The notes below the pieces were generated by a model, which saw only the letters and a list, made by a program, of their open reading frames with translations, was not told the origin of the DNA and did no database searches. From Sepiola atlantica (lineage: Eukaryota; Mollusca; Cephalopoda; Sepiida; Sepiolidae), in contig OY744522.1 of the NCBI GenBank assembly GCA_963556195.1, forward strand, positions 41,589,763-41,653,762: 64,000 nt of DNA, in the 5' to 3' direction. The position numbers and the translations under genes were made by a program. Every line of letters begins with the position of its first letter. Within the stretch, counting starts at the first letter, position 1. Positions 1 through 10,514 of this stretch are shown piece by piece.

Positions 1-401
1 CTCGACTATCCAATAACGTCTCCCAGATATAGACAAAGCTTTTCATTTAACGAAACTATTGTTTGTTGAGTTGGGTTTTTTTACATCATATTAACCTTTT
101 TCGATTTATTATTTAATGCTTATCTTTTACCTTCTAGTAACCTCTCGCACCTGGCAGTAGCCTAAATCTCTACAAAGCCACACTACATGGAGTATTGTTG
201 TCACATCTAGGCTGATGCACCATCCACCAGTCTCTTCTTGTTAGAAAAAGTCTAAAAAACAGTCGCTTATTAATAGGTGCTTCACTATTCACCAAATACT
301 AGCCTCTGTCTCATCGCTAAAACCTTGCATCGTTGTGCTTGTTTTATAAGTACTTAAATAGATTGTGCTCCGATGGTGCCTCCCCCTTGATGTGAATACA
401 C

Positions 402-793
402 TCGACTAATTCGACAATCAGCTACATCCCATCCATTCACTGTGGAGGTCCACATCATTGGCTACTCTGGTGCTCCCTCGACGTAAGTTCACTAGACCAA
501 CTCGACAATCGACTAAATCCCATCCATTCACTGTGAAGGTACCCAGATGCCGGAGGGCTTTCTACTCAAATAGCTTCTTTCCTCGTGCTTCTGGCCCCTG
601 GAATTCCCTCCCTTCCCCCTGTTTCCCCGACATTACTGACATGCAGAAATGTAAAATTAATGTAAGCAGACATCTCGCTGCGCAGATCCCAATTTAGGTT
701 GACCCCCCCAACCTTCTCCCCTTTTCTTTCTTCTCAGTAGCCCCTTACGTCTACAGTGGCGGCCTGCCTTGTTTGGGTGAACTACGTTAAAAA
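402..793 (+). pseudogene. LINE ORF2 C-terminus and 3' UTR, copy 1
   Basis: An open frame from 458 to 697 ends in the conserved C-terminal block of non-LTR reverse-transcriptase polyproteins. It shows an arginine-rich stretch, then SFFPRASGPWNSLPS, then FPDITDMQKCKINVSRHL, matching the family pattern 'SFFPR...LWNSLP...FK..V..HL'. Only this tail of ORF2 is present; no RT or endonuclease domain lies upstream, so it is 5'-truncated or rearranged. The first part contains a short direct duplication: about 50 bp at 402-451 recurs at 490-539. The 3' UTR continues to about 793, ending near a short A run. CR1/Jockey-like assignment is inferred from the C-terminal block alone. Confidence 0.7.
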
Positions 794-1016
794 AATAGCT
801 TCTTTGCTCGTGCTGCTAACCTTTGAGACTTCTTCCATGCTTCCTGTTTCCCCGACTGTACCGATATGCAGACATTTAAAACTAATGTGATCAGGCACCT
901 CGTTACACAGCTTCCAATTCAGGATGATTCCCACAACTTTCACCCTAATTCTCAGTAGCCCCTTACGCCTACAGTGGCAGCTTGCCTTGTTTAGAATGAA
1001 CTATGTTAAAAAGTTG
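794..1016 (+). repeat. Tandem copy 2 of the LINE 3' end
   Basis: This segment repeats 569-793 in direct orientation with an offset of about 225 bp. It covers the last coding block (now frameshifted and without an open frame) and the 3' UTR, ending in the same GTTAAAAA-type tail. The copies differ by many substitutions and small indels, so the duplication is old. Tandem LINE 3' ends can arise by nested insertion or by unequal exchange; the sequence does not decide which. Confidence 0.7.
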
Positions 1017-1250
1017 CTTCTGTCGTGTCATGTAGACACGGCTGCCTAGACATTGAGGTGCAGAAATAACTTCACCGATTGTGCTGGCTTTTCAAACCCA
1101 CTTGACCCTGTGTCAAACCCCCTGGAGCGGAGGTAACTAAACATACAATCATGCACGTTTCGTACAAGTTTAATATTTTATATATAAATATATATATAAA
1201 AACTGTAATAGAAAAGTAAATATAACGCCAAAACTACCCCAATCACGAAA

Positions 1251-1538
1251 AATTGCAACATTTTGTATTTTATGGTTTTATGTCAGGTTGGGTCTACTCT
1301 ACATCATACTAAAAGTTAGACAAGATTTGAGTCTGGAAAAGTTTTAAATTTCGAAGTTGAACATTTTCGACTTACAAGTCATTTTTCATAACGTTTTAAA
1401 ACACTAACTCGGTAATTTTTCATGATAAACCAATAAGTCTTTCATTTTTACCCATTTTTTTCAGGGTCAATCCTTCACATGAAATAGTTGCCAGAGATGT
1501 TGAATCACCCCTTATACCATATCTAAGTTTACCCTTAT
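1251..1538 (+). repeat. Left terminal inverted repeat
   Basis: The left arm matches the reverse complement of 5535-5820 along nearly its full length. Landmarks include the outer ATTGCAACATTTTGT, an internal TTTTCATGATAA/TTATCATGATAA block, and the inner GTTGAATCACCCCTTATACC. The match stops abruptly at both outer edges. Confidence 0.75.
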
Positions 1539-1741
1539 CCCTTCAGAGTGGGCCAAAAAGTTCCACAATTTCAGTATGGATCCAAGGTTATATTATGTGC
1601 ATCTGCTATTAAAACGTGGTCCTCTTGGATATAAGAAGAGGGTGTTCTGCTTTTTTGGGCCACCCTGTAGTGTTGCACTCAACCCGATTCACATACAGGC
1701 ATATACTAATATACTGTATACATATATTTTCAGGGTAAAAC

Positions 1742-4700
1742 ATGAATTAAGCTAATGCAGAAACCTGTCCTTTATGTGAACGAGTTTTGGGCAGTGAAGA
1801 GACCGTGTTGGTTCGAGAAAAAGGAACTGAAGGCATCAACTGTGCAAATATCGAAAGAGGTGTGAAAGTCCGGATTGAAGCAGGAACTCGTGTTCACAAA
1901 ACGTGTCGGGTAAACCACATCAACAAAAAGGACATTGCTATTGCCTCCGGCAAGGGTGATTCTGCTCGACCAGTGAAAAGGAGCGCTCTGGTACCATATT
2001 GACAGTAGACCACATTGCTTATTCTGTGGAATTGTTACTCCGGAAAAAGACCCGAAACGAAAAAGTGACGAAAGGATTTTCTATGTGGAGACAGATACAT
2101 TTGTTCAAACTATATTGGCCCATTGCAAAACCAGAGGGGGTGAGTGGGCCACTGCTGTTCAAAGTCGGATCGAATATTTTGGTGGTGATCTTCACGCAGC
2201 AGACTGTGTTTACCACCAGTCATGTAGCATCAACTTCCGTACAATGTGGAATATTCCAAGACAATTCACGTCAGCTGAATATACCAAACGACGAAAAAGT
2301 AGAAGACCAAAGGACAGCGATTAGGATGAGAATTTCAAGAGTGTTTGTGAGTTTCTAGAGGAAAACGATGAAGAACAGATAACGATATTGGACCTTGTCA
2401 CTAAAATGAGAGAATACTTGCGTGGTAGTAAATCCCCCGCGTACGGAAATCAATACCTCAAATAAAAGCTGCTAAGTCAATATGTGAACTCTATATTCGT
2501 GACTGAAGGCCGTAGTGCCGTTCAAAAACACTGTGACATTTAGGGAATCAAACTGTGACATTCTCCGTAAATACTACAATTCACCTCGGGAGGACGATGA
2601 GGAAGCACAGAAACGAGCAATTCTCCAAACTGCAAAACTCATCAAAACTGATATCAAGACAACAGTTGTGCCAATCGAGGATACGTATCCAACAACCACT
2701 GAACTGAAACTAGCAGCCGCATTAGATTTCATCCCAGCAAGTTTTCTGTTCTTATTGCAACATTTGTTTGTTGGAAGGGACACGCCCAGAAAGGTTACTG
2801 GCATCGGGAAAGCAGTCGTTCAAGCAGCTGTTATTGCGCCTCTACAGCTTGGTGTCGCGATGCAAATGCACCACTTGTATAGATCAAGATTCTTGATTGA
2901 TAGTCTTTTAACAATGGAGTTTGCTCTATCATATCCAGAGGACCAAAGGTTTAAAGTGAACGCGGCATGTTAACCTGCTCACTATGTGTTAGGCGGTGCA
3001 TGGACATACTTGGTCAGTCCTTGTTGTTTGCAGGAGACAACGTGGATCATAACATTATAACATTAGACGGAAATGGTACATTCCATATGATGGGAATGAT
3101 CTCAGCCATCACACCAGGGAAGAAAGTCAGTCATGGTATACCACGACAAAAAACGCCCGCCTTGAAACTTGTCGAAATGATAAAGATCGACATTATAGAT
3201 TATCGATTTTCAATGCATGTCAACCGTTGCGTAAAATTTATGTCATTCCCATACACATCTGATGTCTGTGATCGCAAAGTGGACACTTTTAGGAGAAATG
3301 TTTTTTCGGTTTCACAAGAGTACGCCTAGTTTGCAAATCATGATGTACCTGCTGCATAAGGAGTGCAAATATCCGGGAAAATCTTTGATACAATTTCTCC
3401 CAATGATAGATATGAACCCAGGAGATAAAACCTGTATATTGTCCACCCTAGATTACCTATGCAGTCTATCGTCAAAACACAACATCATAATTTTTGATTA
3501 ACCGCATTTTGAAAAGGCGTCTGGAATCGTGAATGTTGTTCCAGATGATAGTCCAATTCAGGATGTGATACTGTTGTTTGACATTTTCCATACCTTCATG
3601 AATGTGTTGGGTGTCATGGGGGCTTTGATGGATGGCACTGGACTCAAGGAGATCATGGAGATAGTATATAGTGAAAATGCCGTCGTACACATGATAAGCG
3701 AAAGGCAGTGCAACGAGCATTTCGTGGCGACCTGCTGGTGGATCAGTGTCTCACACGTCAGATTGTTGCCAAGATCATGGAGGATGAACCTGGTTTTCAG
3801 GACCAAGTGGAGGAACCTGAGCGATTGTACATGTTGATGGAGACTGGCGAGTGTGATGTAGATTCTTTATTGGCAACAGATTGCATAGACAGAATTCAAA
3901 ACTCTTTAACCGAGAAATAGGATGAATTGGCAAGGGCCTCCAAAACCAACAAACTATGGATACACTATCAGCACATGCTAAGTATAGCTAGGACACTTGT
4001 TTCAGCTGATCGAATGGAGTCTTGCCTCATTCACTGTCGAAAACTATGGAAGATCGACTGTGGCGTTTGATAGTAATTAGGTTGCACCATATATATAAAG
4101 GACTGTGCGCATCAGAGGCGATGTCGAAAGTTGAATGTAAACAAAGTGAACATTACCGAGGCAACAATATTTTCTGGGTCAAAAGAACGACTTCTTGTCG
4201 AATACGGCTAACAAGCAGACACTGATCCAGCTAATTATAGAACGAATTAAGCAAAAAGGATGTGATGTTATTCAAGCAGAAGGAGATTCTGACGTTGAGA
4301 TTGCAAAGGCAGCCATCATTATGTCTGCCTTCAGACCGACAAGCCTTATTGGAGAAGACACAGATCTTCTTGTTCTCTTGCTGTTTCATACATATTTTTT
4401 TCAAATGTACTGCACTCTATTTCTGCTACGTCTATAATATCAAGGTTCTCAAACAGATGATTGGTGAAGCAGTTTGCAATGACCTATTGTTTCTGCAGTC
4501 CTTTACAATATGTGATTCGGTGTCCGGTGTGTTCGGGATTGGAAAGAAGTCGGGGTTACGGCGATTCACTAAAAGAGAAAAAAACAATGAAACATTGTTC
4601 AAAAGAATTCTCTCAACCAAAGCAAATACAGGATGTTGTGAAAACTAATGGTTCTAAAGCAATGATTGCACTGTTCAACGGAGATCAGAAGGACTCACTG

Positions 4701-5097
4701 GCGTCGATTAGATACAATGTGCTCTGCAAGAAAGTTGCAAAGGCAAATATGTTCGCCACGTCAGAAAGCCTCCCTCCAACCGCCTCTGCCTGTAGATTTC
4801 ATTCTCTGCTGACTTACTACCAAGTTATGGAGTGGATGGGATGTAGTGCTAAAATGGCACCATCTGAGTGGGGGTGGAAGGTAGAAGGGGACAAACTTGT
4901 TCCAGCGATGACAGACAACAGTCCTGCACCAGATGATCCACTGCAACTGTTTGGAAAGATGCAATACCCTAAGGTGTACCTGCATATGGAATGGACTAGA
5001 ATGTACCAGTACATGTGGACATTGCCAATATGGCAACTGTGACAATATGAAAAATGCTCCAGTCATAGATGATGAGAACGAGGGGGGAGAAGTGTGA
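1742..5097 (+). pseudogene. Decayed multi-domain gene with C-terminal CXC (tesmin-like) domain
   Basis: A conceptual protein can be followed through several frame changes and stops, including an in-frame TAA two codons after the ATG at 1742. N-terminus: CPLCERVL...EKGTEGIN (about 1765-1840), then HAADCVYHQSCSINFR (about 2195-2240). Middle: DNVDHNIITLDGNGTFHMMG (about 3040-3100), LPMIDMNPGDKTC (about 3400-3440), LFDIFHTFMNVLGVMG...GTGLKEIMEIVYSENAVVHM. Then a PIN/FEN-like stretch CDVIQAEGDSDVEIAKAA...GEDTDLLVLLLFH (about 4258-4390), and CDSVSGVFGIGKKS. C-terminus: WMGCS..PSEWGWK and a cysteine array CNC-x3-C-x4-RCTC-x5-LEC-x3-CGHC-x4-C ending at a TGA at 5095-5097, which fits the CXC/CRC zinc-binding consensus. 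I recognise this as a large uncharacterised family in molluscs and cnidarians from memory; biochemical function is unknown. The copy is non-functional. Confidence 0.65.
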
Positions 5098-5256
5098 ACA
5101 ACTTTGAAATAACATTATTGCTTATGTGAATCGGGGTGGGATAGGGGTAAGCATAGATATAGTATAAGGGGTGATTCAACATCACTGGCAACCATTTCAT
5201 GTTAAAGATTGACCCTGAAAATGTATAAATCCAAGATTTATTGATTTATCATGAAA

Positions 5257-5534
5257 ATTGGGTATAGAAGGCAGAAGGGGGCAAACTTGTTCCAGTGATG
5301 ACAGACAAAGGTCCTGCTCCAGATGAACTAATGCAGATGATTCACTGCAACTGTTGTAAGGATACAATACTCTAAGGTGTACCTGCAGAAGGCATGGATT
5401 AGAATTTACCAGTGCATGTGTACATTACCAATATTTAAAGTGTGAAAATATTAAAAATGCTCCACTCATAAATGATGATGAAGAGGAGGAAGTGTGAACA
5501 ACTTTGAAAAAAATAATGCCTTATGTGAATCCGG
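5257..5534 (+). repeat. Tandem second copy of the CXC-gene 3' end
   Basis: Bases 5257-5534 repeat about 4880-5136, covering the end of the gene and its 3' flank. In this copy the cysteine array is recognisable (HCNC, RCTCRRHG) but more eroded: later cysteines are lost and a stop interrupts it. The downstream TIR segment is duplicated along with it, so the duplication happened after the element had formed. Confidence 0.65.
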
Positions 5535-5820
5535 GATGAGGTAGGGGTAAGCATAGATATGGTATAAGGGGTGATTCAACATCACTGGCAACGATTTCCT
5601 GTAAAATGTGTGACCCTGAAAACATGGGTAAAAATTCAAGATTTATCATGATAAGTGACCGAGTTAGTGTTTTAAAACGTAATGGAAAATGATTTGTAAG
5701 TTGAAAATGTTCAACTTCGAAATTTTAAACTTTCCCATACTCAAATCATTTCTAACATTTAGTATGATGTAAAGTAGAACCAACCTGAAATAAAACCATA
5801 AAAGACAAAATGTTGCAATT
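5535..5820 (-). repeat. Right terminal inverted repeat
   Basis: This is the inverted partner of 1251-1538, with matching order of blocks and only small indels. The inner about 120 bp of it are present a second time at 5137-5256, as part of the 3' tandem duplication inside the element. Confidence 0.75.
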
Positions 5821-6206
5821 GTGTATGTCAGTTGATGCATTAACCCCTCTATAAGTAAAATATATACAAGTGCCGTTCAGAATTTTCTTTGTCTCATGTA
5901 AAAATAACATTTTAGTAAATAAATAGTCAATAACACGGCGTAGACTGTTAGGTCAGCTACTTAGTAAAAACATTAGTTCTGCTTCAATTATTATTTTTTA
6001 AATAATAAGACGTCTTATTTCTATAGCGATTAATACGGTTTAGTTCTTCTGTATTTTCTCTTTTTAACTTTTCAGATTAAGACTTATTTTTTTAAATATT
6101 TTCATATGTTTTCTAACTTCACCGACGGAGACGTTATTTTATATAAATATTAGTGGGAACACTGGCAAAGCATCAAGATGTTTTACACTAACACCCTCAC
6201 ACACAA
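5821..6206. other. AT-rich spacer, nothing recognised
   Basis: No open frame, repeat structure or RNA motif could be supported here between the TIR element and the first AT array. Confidence 0.5.
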
Positions 6207-6221
6207 ACATATATATATATA

Positions 6222-6282
<61 letters not shown>
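6207..6282. repeat. (AT)n microsatellite
   Basis: A nearly pure AT dinucleotide array with a single TTT interruption. Similar arrays recur throughout the window, and the short tyrosine/isoleucine-repeat frames they produce are not genes. Confidence 0.95.
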
Positions 6283-6285
<3 letters not shown>

Positions 6286-6420
6286 CTTTGTCGTACAAAA
6301 CTTTAAAATGGCATTGAAGAGACAATATTTATTACTCATGATGAATTAAGAAATAAAAAGAATGAAAGGGCAGCTGACCGGTTTCGTACATCGCTCAAGA
6401 GAGCCAAATATCGAGGTATC
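6283..6420 (-). repeat. Penelope-type terminal repeat with hammerhead-like core, copy 1
   Basis: This segment is the reverse complement of about 27710-27853 with few differences, and both copies abut AT arrays. On the minus strand a hammerhead-like layout is visible at 6372-6404: GGCT, a CUGA-type core that is not canonical, a weak stem II, GAAA, the palindrome ACCGGT, a C at the expected cleavage position, then AGCT pairing back to GGCT. The core has substitutions, so activity is doubtful. Association with Penelope-like elements is inferred from motif type. Confidence 0.5.

Positions 6421-6471
<51 letters not shown>
6421..6471. repeat. (AT)n microsatellite
   Basis: Pure AT dinucleotide array immediately after the hammerhead-like repeat. 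Confidence 0.95.
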
Positions 6472-6473
<2 letters not shown>

Positions 6474-7420
6474 TAAACATTGTTAAACATAACATGATTC
6501 ATTTGCTTGATTATACCTTTTTTATGATTTCAATTTTTCTAATAATTTTGTTCTTGTGTAAAAATCCAAAATATAATGATAAATTTCACTAGAACTTTCG
6601 ATTCTTTGTAAATTATCTTTAAGTGACAAACAAACAAATCAACAAAAATCTGGATGAAAAAAGAGAATTCAAAAAAGGCCGAAACCGCCATGAGAAGTTA
6701 TTAGACGCTAAAACAACAAACAAAAAAACGGTTAAGATGATTCGACAAAGAATCAACAGTGTGGAACATTCATTATTACTTTGGAATTTTGACACAAACA
6801 TATTATTAGAAAAATTGAAAATATATAAAGATATATCAAGTAAGAAATCGGTTGTGTTTAACAATGTTTGCTTAAATAAAAGAATGGTGCCTATCTGTAT
6901 ATATGTAAGTAATTGTAATCTCATTCTCATATAAAATAAATTGCTGTTGTTAATTGTTTTCAAGCTAGCGAAATTAATGGCAAACTACAGGTAATGATTT
7001 TGTTTTCGAGTGTCGCCGGCGACTCTCCAATTCTATCAAGTGGTTTAACCTCTGCCACTTAAGCGGCTCACACGACATCGTCGTCCATTTCAAGTGGGAA
7101 CATATGAGGTGAATTACTCGCAAGTGATACACATCTTACCACTAGAAAAAGTAAGTGCCCCATACACAATGGCGGAGCGTCGGCGTCGGCGGAGGTGGTT
7201 GTGGCGACGACCGGGGGTTGGTGTTGGAACATCAAGACACCTTTTTCTCCCAAGTTGTTTTAGGCGTTAATTTAATCCGTGTCAGGTGTGTTGCCAATAA
7301 AGTCGTCATCACTTGGGGTGTTTGTCTTGGAATATACTAATTGGATGTGGCGGTAATGTAGTGGTGCTGGCTCGTTGTGCCGTCATATTCAAATTCAGTA
7401 TCTAAAATTTATTGAAGGAC
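6472..7420. other. Mixed spacer with a GC-richer patch
   Basis: Mostly AT-rich, with an unusually CpG-rich patch at about 7010-7250, including a palindromic GAGTGTCGCCGGCGACTC. A short frame there (ATGGCGGAGCG at about 7170, 33 codons of arginine-rich sequence) has no recognisable homology. A 103-codon lysine/asparagine-rich frame at 6623-6934 ends close to GTAAGT but looks compositional. I do not call genes here. Confidence 0.4.
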
Positions 7421-7424
7421 ATAT

Positions 7425-7700
7425 TTTCCTTGGTCTTTTGGCTAGGAGAAAAGTTTTAGTATTTCTTCTGATACTAAACTCTATCTATTCTGTCTTCTGC
7501 CAGTGAAGGAGGAGTCCTTCTAATTTTAGGCAACTAATCTCTACCAGTATCAAGTAAGGCATATCCAAAACTTTTTTTCAAAATATAAGGCATATTTTCC
7601 TGGACTTTTTTTGGCGAAGAGCAAACTCTAATGTGTTCCGATACTACACTTCCTTTTTTGTGTCCTCTGTCAGCGAAGGAGACATCCTATGAGATTTTTT
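7425..7700 (+). repeat. Two tandem degenerate U2-snRNA-like repeats
   Basis: At 7430-7525 the sequence CTTGGTCTTTTGGCTAGGAG followed by a TAGTAT..CTGATAC motif resembles the first 45 nt of U2 snRNA (CTCGGCCTTTTGGCTAAGAT, then GTGTAGTATCTGTTC). A second, poorer copy occupies 7590-7700. Both continue into a shared tail of the type TCTGTC(C/T)TCTGTCAG(T/C)GAAGGAG, which is not U2. Comparable heads occur at 22362 and 24947, so this is a dispersed U2-headed family different from the one at 11.6 kb. Confidence 0.55.
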
Positions 7701-7957
7701 AAATTTTTGTTCCAATCCAGAGTGACAATGTTGGGGAATCCGTATTTTCCTTTCATTATCTTGTCTCTATTTCTGTGTCCGTGAGGAGGCAAGAAGATAG
7801 AGAAATAATAGTTTGTCTTGTATTTCAAGTTTACGAGGAACGCCTTAATTTAAAGTATTCTCGGTTTCTAAACTCAAGTTAGTTTAACACTTCAGTTGTA
7901 ATATCATTCGATTTCAATCTCAGAACGATAAAGTAAGGAGTAGTAAAATACACTTAC

Positions 7958-8217
7958 TCGTCAAAAACGATACGCAACAAAATCTCACTGAGTTGCCTTG
8001 CATTGAGACAACCATCAATTGGCGGTGAAACATTCACGAAGTTCGTACACCACGATGTCCGCTCAGTCATTGCGAGCAGATACTCTAATATAGAGAGGTC
8101 AGTGTCCTTCTCCAGGAAAGTATTGGTTATAATATGAAGCATTTCAACCTGTCGCTTGATCTCTGGTGACAACAGAAGCACTTTTCTAGCAGGTTCGTCG
8201 TGTTCAGCCAGCTTCAT
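7958..8217 (-). CDS. Candidate host exon, product unknown
   Basis: A minus-strand frame starts at an ATG at 8215-8217 (MKLAEHDEPARKVLLLSPEI) and runs 86 codons plus two bases to a consensus 5' splice site, CGA|GTAAGTG, at 7957/7956. Amino-acid composition is balanced and protein-like (LEYLLAMTERTSW, NARQLSEILLRIVF), unlike the repeat-derived frames elsewhere. If translated through, the frame stops within the donor, as expected for a true exon end. No polymorphic repeat overlaps it. I do not recognise the protein. The ATG may be the start codon or the exon may begin upstream at an unseen acceptor; the next exon would lie below 7.9 kb or outside the window. Exon status is inference. Confidence 0.45.
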
Positions 8218-8616
8218 TTAAGTTTAAGGGAACACAATATATTCATTTTTGTTATCTATTATATAATTTAGCTAAACAATTATTCGTGAAAGTAGAAAGA
8301 GACTACAAGAAATCGTAGTTTTTTTTAGAAAAAATGTATTTTTATTAAACCTAGAATTATAGGCCTTTCGCGCCAAAATTATAATATACTATGAATATTT
8401 ATTTCTTTTTAACGCCGATACGTACTTAAAGTATAATAAATTGTGTTCGACTATTAAAATAATTTCCAACGCTATTAAAAATTTTTACCCATTCATTTAT
8501 GTTTTTTTTTTTATTTATCACTTAGGTTTGAATTCATGTTTTTAAATATGTTAACTATGAATCTATGACGTCACGCCAAAGCTATACTTATTTTGTTATA
8601 GTAATTGTAAAGCTTT

Positions 8617-8700
8617 ATTTATACGAAAGTACAAATAGCTCAGTTGGCTGAGCTTCAGATTCAACATCTTATGGTTTCGACTTTCGCTCATGGCCTCCGC
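8617..8700 (+). repeat. tRNA-like sequence, probably SINE or tRNA relic
   Basis: AATAGCTCAGTTGGCTGAGC at about 8635 matches an RNA polymerase III A box. GGTTTCGACTTTC about 35 bp later resembles a B box with an extra T. The arms do not form a clean cloverleaf, so this is not called as a functional tRNA. Confidence 0.4.
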
Positions 8701-9640
8701 TTTATTTGTTGGGAAGTTATTATTTATTATTAATACATTATTCTCTATTTTTAAAAGTAGTTAGGATTTCTGATATTTCTAAATGAGACAAATTCCGCAA
8801 TGTATTTATTACGTTAAAAAAATTGTGAGTGACGAAAAAAATTTAACTGACGAACAGACGGACATACGGACAAAATCTCTATTTATATAAGATACATGTT
8901 GAACATTTTCAAAAATGATAATCTTTGCAGCGTGACCAGTATGCTTTCTATTCGGTGGATTGTACACGAACAACAAAACCAACGAATGACAAAGACAATT
9001 CATACAAATATTAATTGAAATATATTTATAAATTCGGTTTAATAAACAAGTGAAAGAGTGGATAAGAATGACAGTTCAAAGTGTCCATGAACGTTCTAAG
9101 CGAACGAAAAAGTTGATTGTTAGAGAAAGTTGAGCATAAATGTTTATTTCGGTTGTTGCCACGTCAGAGTGTGTATGACAATGTATAATTCCTGTAGACT
9201 AGGCGACATTGTACGTATGAATGTTTGCCGTTTGTTTAATCAGTATATGTATATAATTTTTGTGAGTAAGTTCGTGCATGACTCTAGTGTCGTATGTTGA
9301 GAACCTTTGGCTCCTCGGCCAAGGCTAGATTATGGTTTGCCTACAATGAGGCTAGTAGTAATTGGTTTGAACCGTGTTGCCATATATACGACTCTGAATG
9401 AACCGTGGTAGCAGGCTGGGGACTGTACATGACTTTTCGCTTATGTAGCCAGTACCTTACAAGTTCTCGGTTTCCAGAAGAACGTTTTTTTCTGATTGGT
9501 TGGAGTGCAATTTCGGTACCCAAGCGAAACAGTGTATTTTATGAAAGTGAACAAATCAGAATTAAGTATTAGTGGAACTTGTGACAAGGAAGATAAACTT
9601 TTTCTTAAATGTAGTGATTGTAAATAATAATTCCCATAAA
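8701..9640. other. Spacer, nothing recognised
   Basis: AT-rich sequence with no supported gene, RNA or repeat structure. Confidence 0.5.
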
Positions 9641-9695
9641 AGTTGGTCACAAACTAGATACAGGCGCAGTGCCTGTATCTAGTTTGTGACCAACT
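9641..9695. repeat. Perfect 25-bp inverted repeat with 5-nt loop
   Basis: Bases 9641-9665 (AGTTGGTCACAAAC...) are the exact reverse complement of 9671-9695, separated by GCAGT. The transcript would form a perfect 25-bp hairpin. The loop is shorter than in typical animal microRNA precursors and there are no bulges, so a foldback duplication is likelier than a microRNA. Confidence 0.9.
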
Positions 9696-10514
9696 ACAAA
9701 TATCACATCATTGAGAGACGTATTGTGTTTTACTGCGGCACGACACACGCTAGCCATATTTGCAACGAGGCGAAAATTCGTCCATTTTGTTACATTGTCT
9801 TCAACAAAGATTTAGCTGGTGCGAACCATCGACTGCATATTTTATCGTGGTATGTAAGTTTTGTAGTTAAAAATGCACACAAAGGTAAAAGGCATTTGGA
9901 ATCGGATGCGTTTATTAAACTATATTTTAATCTATAACATAATGTGTTTATATTTGTTTTAAATTTTGTTGACAGTCATTTATTCTACAAATTATTAAAA
10001 CGGAATCCTATTTGACTTTTGCATTTAATCGGTTTAATGGCCGCTTAAGCGGTTCCTGTGATTTGTGCAGTTCATGGAAAAGGGGCAGTTCGTTTAGGTG
10101 CTACATAACAGAAAATGTCGATCTCAAAGACATACCAAAAACCGATCGACTAATTAATTTCGATGAAGAGCGATTGAATTACCTTCTTCGCAAAACTCGA
10201 CGTAAAACGACCAGTGGATTATGTTTCGGAAGTGCTTTTTTATTATTTGTGTTATTTGTATTATACCGACTACTGTTCTTATATTCTCACAAGGTTTTGA
10301 CCGATGTAATCTCCGACCTTCTTTATTTAATCTACGTGGGTAGCTTGCTTTCGTTCTGTAAGCCAGGATCGGGTAAAAGTGGTTAGCAAGTCGTAATTGT
10401 ATTCTTAGTATTGACCGCACTAAAAATTGCTGATTATTATATCTGTTGCGCTACAGGCGATACTAAGAATACATTTGCGAATTTTGTAAGAGGATGTCCT
10501 CTTCTATTTCTTGA
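9696..10514. other. Spacer with two unrecognised open frames
   Basis: Frames at 9686-9937 (83 codons) and 10012-10386 (124 codons, with a hydrophobic run LLFVLFVLYRLLFLY) have no recognised homology. A 13-bp inverted repeat (GTATTCTTAGTAT) lies at about 10398 and 10461. I do not call these as genes. Confidence 0.3.

Larger units (their letters stand above)
1251..5820 (+). mobile_element. 4.57-kb element with ~287-bp TIRs and CXC-domain gene
   Basis: The two ends are long inverted repeats of one another, running inward from TTGCAACATTTTGT at 1251 and its complement ending at 5820. Between them lies one decayed gene on the plus strand (1742-5097). The layout is that of an autonomous cut-and-paste DNA transposon, but I could not see a clear target-site duplication and cannot name a known superfamily. 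The right part carries an internal tandem duplication of about 380 bp. An alternative is a host gene trapped between two inverted copies of a shorter repeat; the match of both ends right up to the gene flanks makes a single mobile unit more likely. Confidence 0.6.

Noticed and set aside
4761..5066. Minus-strand frames of up to 101 codons rich in His and Pro
   Set aside because: They are antisense to the CXC-domain coding sequence.
6623..6934. 103-codon Lys/Asn-rich frame ending near GTAAGT
   Set aside because: Composition follows the local A-richness, a minus-strand frame of similar length overlaps it, and no homology is recognised.
9641..9695. microRNA precursor
   Set aside because: The stem is perfect and the loop only 5 nt, unlike animal microRNA precursors; listed as a foldback instead.
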